A stretch of DNA of 64,000 bases, taken from positions 310,001-374,000 of the forward strand of contig NZ_WTYT01000001.1 of assembly GCF_009827595.1 (NCBI RefSeq). The letters run 5' to 3'. The first letter of the stretch is position 1; every line of letters begins with the position of its first letter. This document shows, one piece after another, positions 18,105 through 26,315 of this stretch. The translations under genes were made by a program, and so were the position numbers. The notes under the pieces are model-generated. The model was not told the DNA's origin. It searched no databases and saw only the letters and a program-made list of their open reading frames with translations. This stretch comes from Altericroceibacterium endophyticum (GTDB lineage Bacteria > Pseudomonadota > Alphaproteobacteria > Sphingomonadales > Sphingomonadaceae).

Positions 18105-19265
18105 TCAATTGTCGAAGCGCTGGGGGGCGGGATCGATTACGGTAATAGTGCCATTGCCGACCTGACGCACTTCCATGGCTCGTTCACCAACGCCGTCGCG
18201 TTTGAAGCGGAACGGACCGTCGAGACCGAGGAAACCATCCTCGGCGACCATTTCAGACACCGGGAATTTACGGCCCGGTTTCCAGTCGCGCGCAACCCGC
18301 AGGGTCAGCAGCACGGCATCATAGCCCAGAGTGGCAATCCGATAGGGCTTTTGACCGAAGCGTGATTCGTACGAGCTGACGAACTGGCGATAGCGGGAAT
18401 CGGAAACGGCGGAGAACCATGCACCCTGCAGGGCGCTCGCATTCGCGATACTGCTTTCGCCGCTCCAGAGATCGGTGCCGAGAATTTGCGGCAGTTTTTC
18501 GCCCGCATCCTTGAGTTCAGTGGCTGCGAGGGAGGAAAGCTTCGCGCCATCGGCGATCAGCACAGTGTCAAAACCGCCCTGTTCATCGAGCTGGCCCGCG
18601 GCACGGATAATCGCGCGATTGCCGCGGTCATAGCTTTTTGTGGTCACATAGGTCGCACCGCGTGCTTCGACTGCGCTGCGCAATGCGGCCGCTGCACGCT
18701 GTCCATATTCACCCGTCGGCACCAGAGCAGCAAAACGGCGCGAGCCATTTGCGATCGCGTAATCGACCGTGCGGATAACGGATTGCTCAGGGATGTGCCC
18801 CATCACGAAAACGTCCTGATCCGCGACCGACAGATTGTTGGAAAAGGTAATGAGCGGAACATCTGCGGGCCGGGCCTGTGCCAGAACCGATGTGACATTA
18901 TCGCCCAGAAGCGGGCCGAGTATCACTTTATTTCCGTCCGCAATCGCACGATTGGCCGCATTGCCTGCGCCCTTGGCGGTGTCGTAAGTGGTTATACGAA
19001 GGTTATCTGCATTCGTATCCAGCAATGCCATGGTCGTCGCATTGGCGATGGACTGGCCAACACCGGCGTTGGTGCCGGACATGGGCAGGAGCAGCGCAAC
19101 GCGGTGACGCGTCAGATCCTGCGGCAATTGCGTGTCACTGGGGCCAGTTTCGGGAACCGGCGCACTGGTGGTTGGGGCATTGCCCGCATCAGGAATGACC
19201 TGACAGGCGCCCAGGGCGATGGTGCCCGCTACCAATGTCAGATTCCGTTTAAAATTGCCGAACAT
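18105..19265 (-). CDS. LpoA-like lipoprotein (penicillin-binding protein activator family)
   Basis: The 386-residue product begins with a lipoprotein signal ending IALGAC (lipidated Cys21), then a Pro/Thr-rich linker, then a periplasmic-binding type I fold starting HRVALLLPMSG with KVILGPLLGDNV and AALVPTGEYGQRAAAAL. This is the YraM/LpoA C-domain family; in E. coli LpoA activates PBP1A from the outer membrane. The N-terminal TPR part of the enterobacterial protein is absent, as in other alphaproteobacteria. Its position beside rsmI and yraN repeats the E. coli neighbourhood, although here it is divergent from rsmI. Confidence 0.86.
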   Translation of the reverse strand: MFGNFKRNLTLVAGTIALGACQVIPDAGNAPTTSAPVPETGPSDTQLPQDLTRHRVALLLPMSGTNAGVGQSIANATTMALLDTNADNLRITTYDTAKGAGNAANRAIADGNKVILGPLLGDNVTSVLAQARPADVPLITFSNNLSVADQDVFVMGHIPEQSVIRTVDYAIANGSRRFAALVPTGEYGQRAAAALRSAVEARGATYVTTKSYDRGNRAIIRAAGQLDEQGGFDTVLIADGAKLSSLAATELKDAGEKLPQILGTDLWSGESSIANASALQGAWFSAVSDSRYRQFVSSYESRFGQKPYRIATLGYDAVLLTLRVARDWKPGRKFPVSEMVAEDGFLGLDGPFRFKRDGVGERAMEVRQVGNGTITVIDPAPQRFDN

Positions 19266-19303
19266 TCTTGCCGCTCTCCACCTAACTGGTCCACAAGGCT
19301 TCG

Positions 19304-20152
19304 GTGATTGAAGCAAGCGAACCTAAACCATTGTCTCCAGGCCTCTATATTGTCGCGACGCCGATTGGCAATCTCGGTGATATCAGTTTTCGGGCAATTG
19401 ATTGTCTTAAACGAAGCGCAGCCATTGCGTGCGAGGATACGCGTGTCGCATCCAAACTGCTGCGGCATTACGAAATTCACAAACCCTTGTGGCGGTATGA
19501 CGATCATGCCGATGCAACGCAGCGAGAGCGTCTGCTGCAGCGGATGGAGAATGAACCCGTCGCACTGATCAGCGATGCCGGGACGCCGCTGGTCTCAGAT
19601 CCGGGGTATCGTCTGGTGCGTGAGGCGAGAGAACGCGGCATCGCGATTACCAGTCTGCCCGGGGCAAGCGCTCCGGTGATGGGCCTGACATTGTCGGGCC
19701 TTCCCACTGACCGTTTCCTGTTTGCTGGCTTTTTGCCGGTGAAGGAAAAGGCGCGCGCGGATATCTTGCGTGAGTTGGGCGCCGTGCGGACCACTTTGAT
19801 CTTTTTCGAAACGGCCGCCCGTCTGTTGAAAGCGCTCGCCGCGATCGCCGAGATTTTGCCTGGCCGCGAAGTGGCGGTCGCGCGCGAGTTGACCAAGACA
19901 TTCGAGGAATGCCGCAGCGGTTCGCCGCAGGATGTTGCCGCCCATTATGAGGCGCATCCGCCCAAAGGCGAGATCGTCCTCTTGATTGGCCCTGCACCCG
20001 AGCAGGACCCGGAAGATGTGGACGTGGATGCATTGCTGCGTGAAGCATTGCAGGACAAGAAGCCATCGCAGGCGGCTGGTCAGGTCGCGCGTGCGACCGG
20101 TCAGGACCGCAAAACATTGTACGCCCGCGCTATGGAACTTGGCAAAGGATGA
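19304..20152 (+). CDS. rsmI: 16S rRNA (cytidine1402-2'-O)-methyltransferase
   Basis: RsmI 2'-O-methylates C1402 in the decoding centre of 16S rRNA. The 282-residue tetrapyrrole-methylase fold shows GLYIVATPIGNLGDISFRA, CEDTRVASKLL, ALISDAGTPLVSDPGY, the SLPGASAP SAM loop and EVAVARELTKTFEE. The start is a GTG at 19304 with AAGG upstream, 38 bases from the divergent lipoprotein start. The stop overlaps the yraN start as ATGA. Confidence 0.95.
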   Translation: MIEASEPKPLSPGLYIVATPIGNLGDISFRAIDCLKRSAAIACEDTRVASKLLRHYEIHKPLWRYDDHADATQRERLLQRMENEPVALISDAGTPLVSDPGYRLVREARERGIAITSLPGASAPVMGLTLSGLPTDRFLFAGFLPVKEKARADILRELGAVRTTLIFFETAARLLKALAAIAEILPGREVAVARELTKTFEECRSGSPQDVAAHYEAHPPKGEIVLLIGPAPEQDPEDVDVDALLREALQDKKPSQAAGQVARATGQDRKTLYARAMELGKG

Positions 20153-20499
20153 ACCGCCGTCAGGCTGAGCGGCGCGGAAGAAACAGTGAGCGGATCGCGG
20201 CGCTTTATCTCGGCCTGTCTGGATGGCGGCTGCTCGCGAGCCGGGTAAAGACCCCGCGCGGCGAGATTGATCTCATCATGCGGCGCGGTTCGACGATCCT
20301 GTTCGTGGAAGTGAAATATCGCAAAGCCGCGAAGGATTGGGCACTGGCGCTGGATGCTTATCGCCTGCGCAGAGTGGCCGCCGCTGTCGAAACTATCGCA
20401 CATCGCTATGCCCGCAGAGGAGAAAACGTGCGAATTGATGCGGTGATGCTTGCACCATGGCGCTGGCCACGCCACATCGTGAACGCCTGGCAGCCATAG
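20149..20499 (+). CDS. yraN: UPF0102 family protein YraN
   Basis: The 116-residue protein has the YraN pattern: AERRGRNSERIAALYL, a restriction-endonuclease-like core GEIDLIMRRG...LFVEVKYRK (the E-x-D...ExK catalytic arrangement), and a C-terminal RIDAVMLAPWRWP. The family is a predicted nuclease or Holliday-junction resolvase relative of unproven function. It is translationally coupled to rsmI and 11 bases upstream of gshB. Confidence 0.9.
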   Translation: MNRRQAERRGRNSERIAALYLGLSGWRLLASRVKTPRGEIDLIMRRGSTILFVEVKYRKAAKDWALALDAYRLRRVAAAVETIAHRYARRGENVRIDAVMLAPWRWPRHIVNAWQP

Positions 20500-20510
20500 G
20501 AAGAATTAGC

Positions 20511-21476
20511 ATGGGTTTGCGTGTCGCGGTCCAGATGGACCCAATGGAAAGCATCAATATCTCAGGGGACTCGAGCTTTGCGCTGATGCTCTCCGCACAG
20601 GAGAGAGGCCATGAAATATGGCACTACGATGTGCGCACATTGGCCTATGAGACAAATGAAGGCGCCGGGGGGCGGATCACCGCCTGGGCCAAGCCGGTAA
20701 GTGTCCAGAAGGTCAAAGGCGATCATTTCACGGCGGGTGAATTGCGGCGGATTGATCTCGCCAAAGATATAGATGTGATCCTGATGCGTCAGGATCCGCC
20801 ATTTGATCTTGGCTATATCAGCGCGACCCATATCTTGGAGCGGCTGGAGGGAACCACGCTGGTGGTCAATGATCCGGTCAGTGTCCGCAATGCACCGGAA
20901 AAAGTGTTCGTGCTCGATTATGCGCGATTCATGCCGCCGACCCTGATCGCACGGGAACTGGCGGATGTGCGTGATTTTCAGAAGAAGCACGGCGCTCTGG
21001 TTGTCAAACCGCTGCATGGCAATGGCGGCAAGGCGATCTTCCGCGTTGAGGAAGATGGCACCAATCTTTCAGCTTTGACCGAAATGTTCGGACAGGTCTG
21101 GCCCGAGCCCTTCATGGTGCAGCCCTTCCTTCCCAGCGTCACCAAGGGGGATAAGCGTATCGTCCTGATCGACGGGGAGTTCGCCGGCGCCATCAACCGC
21201 AAGCCCGGTGAGGGTGAATTCCGGAGCAATCTGGCACGGGGCGGCTATGCCGAGGCGTGCGGCCTGACCGCGCGTGAGGAAGAAATCTGCGCCGCCATGG
21301 GCGGTGAATTGAAGAAACGCGGGCTGATGTTCGTCGGCATTGATGTGATCGGCGGAGAATGGCTGACGGAAATTAACGTTACATCGCCCACTGGCATCGT
21401 CGCAATCGACGAATTCAACAAGACCGACAGTGCCGGCGCGATATGGGATGCCATCGGCAAGCGATTGAAAGGTTGA
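20511..21476 (+). CDS. gshB: Glutathione synthetase
   Basis: GshB joins glycine to gamma-glutamylcysteine using ATP. The 321-residue ATP-grasp protein starts MGLRVAVQMDPMESINISGDS and shows VNDPVSVRNAPEK, the ATP-grasp strand VVKPLHGNGGKAIF, VQPFLPSVTKGDKRIVLIDG and the metal-binding EINVTSPTG. The ATG at 20511 has AGGAAG upstream. Glutathione made here would serve the GST and GloB in the same window. Confidence 0.97.
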   Translation: MGLRVAVQMDPMESINISGDSSFALMLSAQERGHEIWHYDVRTLAYETNEGAGGRITAWAKPVSVQKVKGDHFTAGELRRIDLAKDIDVILMRQDPPFDLGYISATHILERLEGTTLVVNDPVSVRNAPEKVFVLDYARFMPPTLIARELADVRDFQKKHGALVVKPLHGNGGKAIFRVEEDGTNLSALTEMFGQVWPEPFMVQPFLPSVTKGDKRIVLIDGEFAGAINRKPGEGEFRSNLARGGYAEACGLTAREEEICAAMGGELKKRGLMFVGIDVIGGEWLTEINVTSPTGIVAIDEFNKTDSAGAIWDAIGKRLKG

Positions 21477-21542
21477 GCGCCGTCTGAGAAGGACACGACA
21501 ACAATCGCTGAACCCTTTGGCGGTTGGGCCGTTACCTGATCC

Positions 21543-22160
21543 ATGCAGGAACTCATTCTCAGTATAATTCAGCAAGGCGGCTATTTCGGCATTGCGGTGC
21601 TGATGGCGCTCGAAAACGTGATTCCGCCTATCCCCTCTGAAGTGATCATGGGGCTGGGCGGGATGCTGGTCGAACGCGGCGATATGGCGTTCTGGCTCCT
21701 GCTGCTAGCCGGTACAGTTGGTTCTACCTTCGGCAATTATGTCTGGTTCTGGCTCGGGCAGAAATGGGGATATGAGCGGTTGGAGCCCTTCATCAATCGC
21801 TGGGGCCGCTGGCTTACGCTCGATTGGGAACATATCGAACAGGCAAACCGCTTCTTCCGCAAACACGGCCACTGGGTCGTGTTATTTCTGCGCTTCGCGC
21901 CCTTCCTGCGCACCATGATTTCTCTGCCAGCTGGTCTGTCGCATATGCCGCTGGGCAAGTTTCTCGCCTTTACCTTTGTCGGAACCGCGATCTGGAATGT
22001 CGCACTGATCTATGGCGGACAATTATTGGGCCGATATTTTCAGGGCTCGCAAGATGTCCTAGCCTGGCTGATAATCGGATTACTCGCGCTGGGCGCGCTG
22101 TTCTATCTGTGGCGGGTTTTTACTTGGGTGCCCCATGATCAGCGAGATGGTCAGGGCTAG
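21543..22160 (+). CDS. DedA family membrane protein
   Basis: The 205-residue integral membrane protein has the DedA signature: ENVIPPIPSEVIMGLGG, GTVGSTFGNYVWFWLGQKWG and the FLRFAPFLRTMISLPAGLSH motif with the conserved Arg pair. DedA proteins act in undecaprenyl-phosphate or lipid flipping and membrane homeostasis. The stop codon TAG at 22158-22160 is made partly by the inserted repeat that follows: its TA is the target duplication and its G is the first base of the element. Confidence 0.93.
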   Translation: MQELILSIIQQGGYFGIAVLMALENVIPPIPSEVIMGLGGMLVERGDMAFWLLLLAGTVGSTFGNYVWFWLGQKWGYERLEPFINRWGRWLTLDWEHIEQANRFFRKHGHWVVLFLRFAPFLRTMISLPAGLSHMPLGKFLAFTFVGTAIWNVALIYGGQLLGRYFQGSQDVLAWLIIGLLALGALFYLWRVFTWVPHDQRDGQG

Positions 22161-22423
22161 GCCGCAAACTCATAAACAACGCCATCGAGGTTTGAGGCAA
22201 AATGGCTCGGCGCAAGGAAAGAAGGCGTGGAAATATGTCGATATTTCAAGACTTCTTGACGCAGCGATGGGCCATTTTGGCCAAATCGCTTGGCGACGCC
22301 GAAATGGCTTCCCTCTCGAACCAAATCGCCCTTGGAAAGGCAAACAGCCTTCCCGGCGGGCGCTTTGCTCCGATATGTTCGCCATTTGGGCACCTCGACG
22401 GTGCTGTTTATGAGTTTACGGCC
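22160..22423. mobile_element. MITE-like element with terminal inverted repeats and TA target duplication
   Basis: A 264-bp segment between the convergent genes dedA and xerC has imperfect terminal inverted repeats. The left end GGCCGCAAACTCATAAACA and the reverse complement of the right end GGCCGTAAACTCATAAACA continue in register to about 32 bases with four transitions, then show a second shared AAATGGC block. TA flanks both sides (22158-22159 and 22424-22425). No transposase is encoded. TA duplication fits IS630/Tc1-mariner or some IS5-group elements. Further internal dyads (GGCCATTTTGGCC near 22270) make the element highly foldable. The element supplies the last base of the stop codon of both flanking genes. 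Confidence 0.82.
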
Positions 22424-23316
22424 TAACCACGTTCACGCGGGTGCGCTTTGCGGTACGTGTCCAGCAAACTCGATGCATCAACCTTGGTATAGATCTGGGT
22501 CGACCCCAGGCTGGCATGGCCGAGCAATTCCTGCAGGCTGCGCAAATCGGCGCCTGCACCCAGTAAATGCGTCGCGAAGGAATGGCGCAAGGCATGCGGC
22601 GTTGCGCTTTCGGGCAGGCCGACAGTGATCCGTGCAGCCGAGACCGCCTTACGAATCAATCCATCGCTGAGCGGTCCTCCTTTGGCACCGCGAAACAAAG
22701 CCTTATCTGGCTCTAATCGATACGGGCAGGCCGCGATATATTGATCGACCGCGTCGCGGATGACGGGAAGGATAGGGACAACACGCTGTTTATCGCCCTT
22801 ACCGGTCACGACCAACCGGTCACTCAGCGGATAATCTGAACCGCGCAGAGAAACCGCCTCGGCTATTCTGAGTCCCGCCCCATACATCAGCAGCAGCACC
22901 GCACTATCGCGCGCGCCAATCCAGGGTTGCGCCGCACTTTCGCGTACAATTGTGATCAGGCTGATCACATCATCGGGGGAGATGGGACGCGGCAAGCCCT
23001 TCTTCACCCGCGGTCCGCGCATGCGGGGCGGCTGCTTCTCCAATCCGGCCTTGTCCTGCGCAAAGGTGATGAAGCCCTTAATTGCTGACAATTCGCGCGC
23101 TGCGGAAATGTTGCCCAGACCTTCCGATCTGCGATCTGCCAGGTGATTGCGCAGCTTTGCCGGTCTCAGTTGCGCAACGGCCATCCAGTCGGACAGATCA
23201 AGTTGCTCGGTCAGTCGGTCTGCCGCATCGCAATAGGCACGCACCGTATGAGCAGACCGGCGCCGGCCATTGATCAGATGTTCACGCCATGCCGCCAGCA
23301 GATCGTGACGGCTCAT
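22423..23316 (-). CDS. xerC: Tyrosine recombinase XerC
   Basis: XerC with XerD resolves chromosome dimers at dif. The 297-residue product has an N-terminal SAM-like core-binding domain and the catalytic set R150 (GAGLRIAEA), K173 (TGKGDKQR), H241 and R244 (HALRHSFATH), H267 (LGHASLGSTQ) and the nucleophile Y276 (QIYTKVD). Lack of integrase-type neighbours and a typical length favour the housekeeping enzyme. Its start overlaps the hemW stop (ATGA), and its stop TAG overlaps the inserted repeat. Confidence 0.93.
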   Translation of the reverse strand: MSRHDLLAAWREHLINGRRRSAHTVRAYCDAADRLTEQLDLSDWMAVAQLRPAKLRNHLADRRSEGLGNISAARELSAIKGFITFAQDKAGLEKQPPRMRGPRVKKGLPRPISPDDVISLITIVRESAAQPWIGARDSAVLLLMYGAGLRIAEAVSLRGSDYPLSDRLVVTGKGDKQRVVPILPVIRDAVDQYIAACPYRLEPDKALFRGAKGGPLSDGLIRKAVSAARITVGLPESATPHALRHSFATHLLGAGADLRSLQELLGHASLGSTQIYTKVDASSLLDTYRKAHPRERG

Positions 23317-24512
23317 GATTCGACCAGTGCGGCAGGCACGATTTCACCGAGCAGGGCATCCAGCAGGGGCATCCCCCTGTCCGTGACAATCAGGCGGCTG
23401 TCTTCTTCACGCAGAAGGCCCATGTTGGCATAAAAATCGGCATTCTTCCGATCAATCAGTTGGCTGCTGGGAATGTTGAAGCGCCGGGACATCGCGGCGA
23501 GATCAATTCCTTCATCGAGCCGCAATCCCATCAACAAAGCCTCTGAAACCTGCGTAGAAGGCGTCAGGTCCAGCTCTTGCTTGATGCCGTGGCCGTTGCG
23601 CGTCACCGCTTCCAGCCAGTTCTCAGGCTTTTTGTGCCTTTGTGTGGCCGCGCTTGAGCGCCGCCCATGGGCACCGGGGCCGATGCCGCAATAATCGAGA
23701 TAGCGCCAATAGGTCAGATTATGGCGGCTTTCCTCACCGGGTCTTGCGTGATTGCTGATTTCATAGGCGGGCAGGCCGGCGGCTGCGGTAATTTCCCGTG
23801 TCATGGTGAAGAGATCGGCCGCCGGATCATCATCCAGCGGCATGAAACGCTTCAATCGCACATCACTGGCAAAGCGGGTCCCCGCTTCAATCGTTAATTG
23901 ATAGAGCGACAAATGCCCGGTGCCGAAATCGATGGCGCGGCGCAGTTCGTCTTCCCAGGCGGCTGGGCTCTGATCGGGGCGGGCATAGATAAGATCGAAG
24001 CTGACGCGAGAGAAATGCTGCTGCGCCACGCCCAGTGCGGCAATGCCTTCCTCTGCATCATGCAGACGCCCGAGAAAGCGGAGGTCCTCGTTGTTCAGCG
24101 CCTGCAGCCCCAGCGAGACACGGTTTATCCCTGCCTGCGCAAGTGCTGCAAAATTGGCCGCCTCCACAGAGGAAGGATTCGCCTCCAGTGTAATCTCGAT
24201 ATTATCAGCAAAGCCCCAGAGCTGCTCTGCTTCATTCAGTAGCGTTTCAACCATCGCGGGGGGCATCAGCGATGGCGTGCCGCCGCCAAAAAAGATCGAC
24301 CGCAAGGGCTCGCCGCCAGCCAGTGCCGCTTCATGACGCATATCGGCCAGCAGGGCAGCTTCCCACGCATCATGGTCCACATGATCCCGGACATGCGAAT
24401 TGAAGTCGCAATAGGGGCATTTGGCGAGACAGAACGGCCAGTGAATATAAAGCGCTTGAGCCACACCTGTTTCAGCAGGTGTTAACGCTTTTTTGTCAAG
24501 AGTTGTCGTCAT
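23313..24512 (-). CDS. hemW: HemW, radical-SAM heme chaperone-like protein
   Basis: HemW resembles oxygen-independent coproporphyrinogen oxidase but acts as a heme chaperone. The protein shows the radical-SAM cluster motif CLAKCPYCD (CxxxCxxC), FFGGGTPSLM, EITLEANPSS, RVSLGLQALN and ISNHARPGEESRHNLTYW. From the ATG at 24512 it has 399 residues. A GTG at 24464 would give MAQALYIHWPFC, closer to the usual HemW start, so the start is uncertain. The ATG at 24512 shares the tetranucleotide CATG with the divergent CAP gene. In many alphaproteobacteria hemW follows rph-rdgB; here that pair is about 18 kb away. Confidence 0.93.
   Translation of the reverse strand: MTTTLDKKALTPAETGVAQALYIHWPFCLAKCPYCDFNSHVRDHVDHDAWEAALLADMRHEAALAGGEPLRSIFFGGGTPSLMPPAMVETLLNEAEQLWGFADNIEITLEANPSSVEAANFAALAQAGINRVSLGLQALNNEDLRFLGRLHDAEEGIAALGVAQQHFSRVSFDLIYARPDQSPAAWEDELRRAIDFGTGHLSLYQLTIEAGTRFASDVRLKRFMPLDDDPAADLFTMTREITAAAGLPAYEISNHARPGEESRHNLTYWRYLDYCGIGPGAHGRRSSAATQRHKKPENWLEAVTRNGHGIKQELDLTPSTQVSEALLMGLRLDEGIDLAAMSRRFNIPSSQLIDRKNADFYANMGLLREEDSRLIVTDRGMPLLDALLGEIVPAALVES
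24463..24482. promoter_or_regulatory. Inverted repeat at the hemW/CAP divergent start region
   Basis: ACACCTG and CAGGTGT are perfect complements separated by six bases. The dyad covers the GTG that could start hemW and lies 28-48 bases upstream of the CAP gene ATG, so it could be an operator or part of a divergent promoter. Function is inference. Confidence 0.4.
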
Positions 24513-25035
24513 GAAAATCGGGCGTATTCTTGCATTTCTGCTGACTGGTTGCCTCTCCATGCTGGTTGTGAGTGCACATGCTTCCAGGCCTGATGATCGG
24601 TTCCAGCGCACGATTCTGGTTAGTCATAATATCGAAAGGGTAACGCTGGGCCTCAAGCCGCTGCATTGGAATGCGCAATTGGCAGATGAGGCCAATGAGT
24701 GGGCGCGGCGTCTGGCTAGGGAAGGGCGCATACGGCATTCGCATGTTACCGAGCGCAAGGGGGCCGGCGAAAACCTGTGGGCTGGCACACACGGATATTA
24801 TCAGCCGCAGGATATCATGAACGCCTTTCTTGCCGAAAGACGTGATTTCCGCGCCGGGGTGTTTCCTGACGTGTCGCGGACGGGAAGCTGGAATGATGTT
24901 GGCCATTATACGCAGATCATATGGCCAGACACACGCTATGTTGGCTGTGCGAGTGCGAGGGGCAGAAGCTATGATTATGTCGTTTGCCGTTACTGGCCAG
25001 CAGGCAACATCATCGGCCGCCGCATCGCGCCGTAA
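24511..25035 (+). CDS. Secreted CAP (SCP/PR-1) domain protein
   Basis: The 174-residue product has a signal peptide (MKIGRILAFLLTGCLSMLVV, probable cleavage after AHA) followed by a CAP domain. Visible motifs are VSHNIERVTLGLKPLHWN, GAGENLW (CAP1-like), HYTQIIWPDTRYVGCA (CAP motif with metal-site His) and the C-terminal YDYVVCRYWPAGN with a Cys partner. CAP proteins are extracellular; bacterial members have little-known roles in the envelope or in ligand binding. The start codon overlaps that of the divergent hemW ORF. Confidence 0.9.
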   Translation: MKIGRILAFLLTGCLSMLVVSAHASRPDDRFQRTILVSHNIERVTLGLKPLHWNAQLADEANEWARRLAREGRIRHSHVTERKGAGENLWAGTHGYYQPQDIMNAFLAERRDFRAGVFPDVSRTGSWNDVGHYTQIIWPDTRYVGCASARGRSYDYVVCRYWPAGNIIGRRIAP

Positions 25036-25108
25036 AGCCATGAGGGGCGGGTGGGAGTGTGGAAGTCACCCTCTTTGCCTACGGCAATTCCTCCTCTAAG
25101 GGCACACA

Positions 25109-25840
25109 ATGAGCTTTGCTGCGACCTTATTGACGCTATATCCCGATATGTTTCCCGGCCCGCTGGGCCATTCACTGGCTGGCCGCGCGCTGGAACGCGG
25201 TGACTGGTCGCTGGATTGCGTGCAGATCCGTGATTTTGCCACGGACAAGCACCGGACCGTGGATGACACACCAGCAGGTGGTGGGGCCGGAATGGTGCTG
25301 AAGGCAGATATTCTGTCCGGCGCGATTGATCACGCCCGTGCAAAACAGCCCGATGCTCCGATCTTGGCCATGACGCCGCGCGGGAAACCGATCACGCAGG
25401 CGCGGATTCGTGATCTGGTGGCGGGGCCGGGGGTCACGTTGCTCTGCGGCCGGTTCGAAGGCTTTGATGAACGGATCTTTGAAGCGCGCGATATTGAAGA
25501 AGTATCGGTCGGCGATATCGTTCTATCGGGCGGGGAGCCAGCGGCGCTGATGATTCTCGACGCTTGCATTCGGCTGCTTCCCGGAGTAATGGGCGCGGCT
25601 ACGAGCGGGTCCGAAGAATCCTTCGAAGAAGGCTTGCTTGAATATCCGCAATACACCCGACCCGTTGAATGGGAAGGGCGCACGATCCCTGAAGTGCTGC
25701 GATCGGGGGATCATGCGAAGATTGCCGCATGGCGAAAGTCACGCGCGCAACAGGACACACGGTTACGCAGGCCGGACCTTTGGGAACGTCATAGTGGCGT
25801 TCGGGACCAGCCTGCCTCTGGCGCGCGGCACGATAATTGA
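25109..25840 (+). CDS. trmD: tRNA (guanine37-N1)-methyltransferase
   Basis: TrmD makes m1G37 next to the anticodon and prevents frameshifting. The 243-residue SPOUT enzyme shows [21 protein letters not shown], the active-site [16 protein letters not shown], the knot sequence [28 protein letters not shown] and the C-terminal [10 protein letters not shown]...[10 protein letters not shown]. rplS follows 11 bases later. The usual upstream partners ffh-rpsP-rimM lie some 12 kb downstream in this window, so the classic operon is split. Confidence 0.97.
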   Translation: MSFAATLLTLYPDMFPGPLGHSLAGRALERGDWSLDCVQIRDFATDKHRTVDDTPAGGGAGMVLKADILSGAIDHARAKQPDAPILAMTPRGKPITQARIRDLVAGPGVTLLCGRFEGFDERIFEARDIEEVSVGDIVLSGGEPAALMILDACIRLLPGVMGAATSGSEESFEEGLLEYPQYTRPVEWEGRTIPEVLRSGDHAKIAAWRKSRAQQDTRLRRPDLWERHSGVRDQPASGARHDN

Positions 25841-25851
25841 GGAATAGGTCT

Positions 25852-26220
25852 ATGAACCTGATTCAGCAGCTCGAAAAAGAACAGATCGAGCAACTCAGCG
25901 ATGGGAAAGAAATTCCCACATTCCGCGCAGGCGATACCGTCCGCGTTGGTGTGCGTGTTGTTGAAGGCACGCGCGAACGTGTTCAGAATTTCGAAGGTGT
26001 CTGCATTGCCCGTTCCAACCGCGGCATGGGCAGCAACTTCACTGTTCGCAAGATGAGCTTTGGCGAAGGTGTGGAACGCGTGTTCCCGCTGTACTCGCCC
26101 AACCTCGACTCCATTACCGTGGTTCGCCGCGGTATCGTGCGTCGTGCGAAGCTGTATTATCTGCGTGGTCGCACCGGCAAACGGGCGCGCATTGCAGAGC
26201 GTCGTGATAATCAGGGCTAA
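25852..26220 (+). CDS. rplS: 50S ribosomal protein L19
   Basis: L19 sits at the 30S-50S interface. The 122-residue product begins [15 protein letters not shown] and shows [22 protein letters not shown] and [26 protein letters not shown]. The ATG at 25852 is chosen over an in-frame upstream codon because the conserved N-terminus begins there. It is the last gene of the trmD-rplS pair, with a strong terminator 30 bases on. Confidence 0.98.
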   Translation: MNLIQQLEKEQIEQLSDGKEIPTFRAGDTVRVGVRVVEGTRERVQNFEGVCIARSNRGMGSNFTVRKMSFGEGVERVFPLYSPNLDSITVVRRGIVRRAKLYYLRGRTGKRARIAERRDNQG

Positions 26221-26250
26221 GCTTCCACAGCCGCTTGAAAAAAGTTAATG

Positions 26251-26294
26251 AAAGGGCGCCCTGACTATCCGGTCAGGGCGCCCTTTTGTTTTTC
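26251..26294 (+). terminator. Intrinsic terminator after rplS
   Basis: A perfect 15-bp stem (AAAGGGCGCCCTGAC and its complement) with a 6-base loop is followed by a T-rich tail. This is the strongest terminator in the window. Confidence 0.95.
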
Positions 26295-26315
26295 CCTCAA
26301 TGAGATGGTCCCGGC

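Noticed and set aside
22202-22426. Open frames on both strands inside the MITE, ending in similar VYEF peptides
   Set aside because: The similar endings come from the inverted repeats themselves; there is no ribosome site and no family resemblance.
22423-23316. XerC as the integrase of a genomic island with the MITE as its attachment site
   Set aside because: The catalytic set and length fit the housekeeping recombinase, neighbours are core genes, and the TA duplication fits a transposase rather than a tyrosine recombinase.
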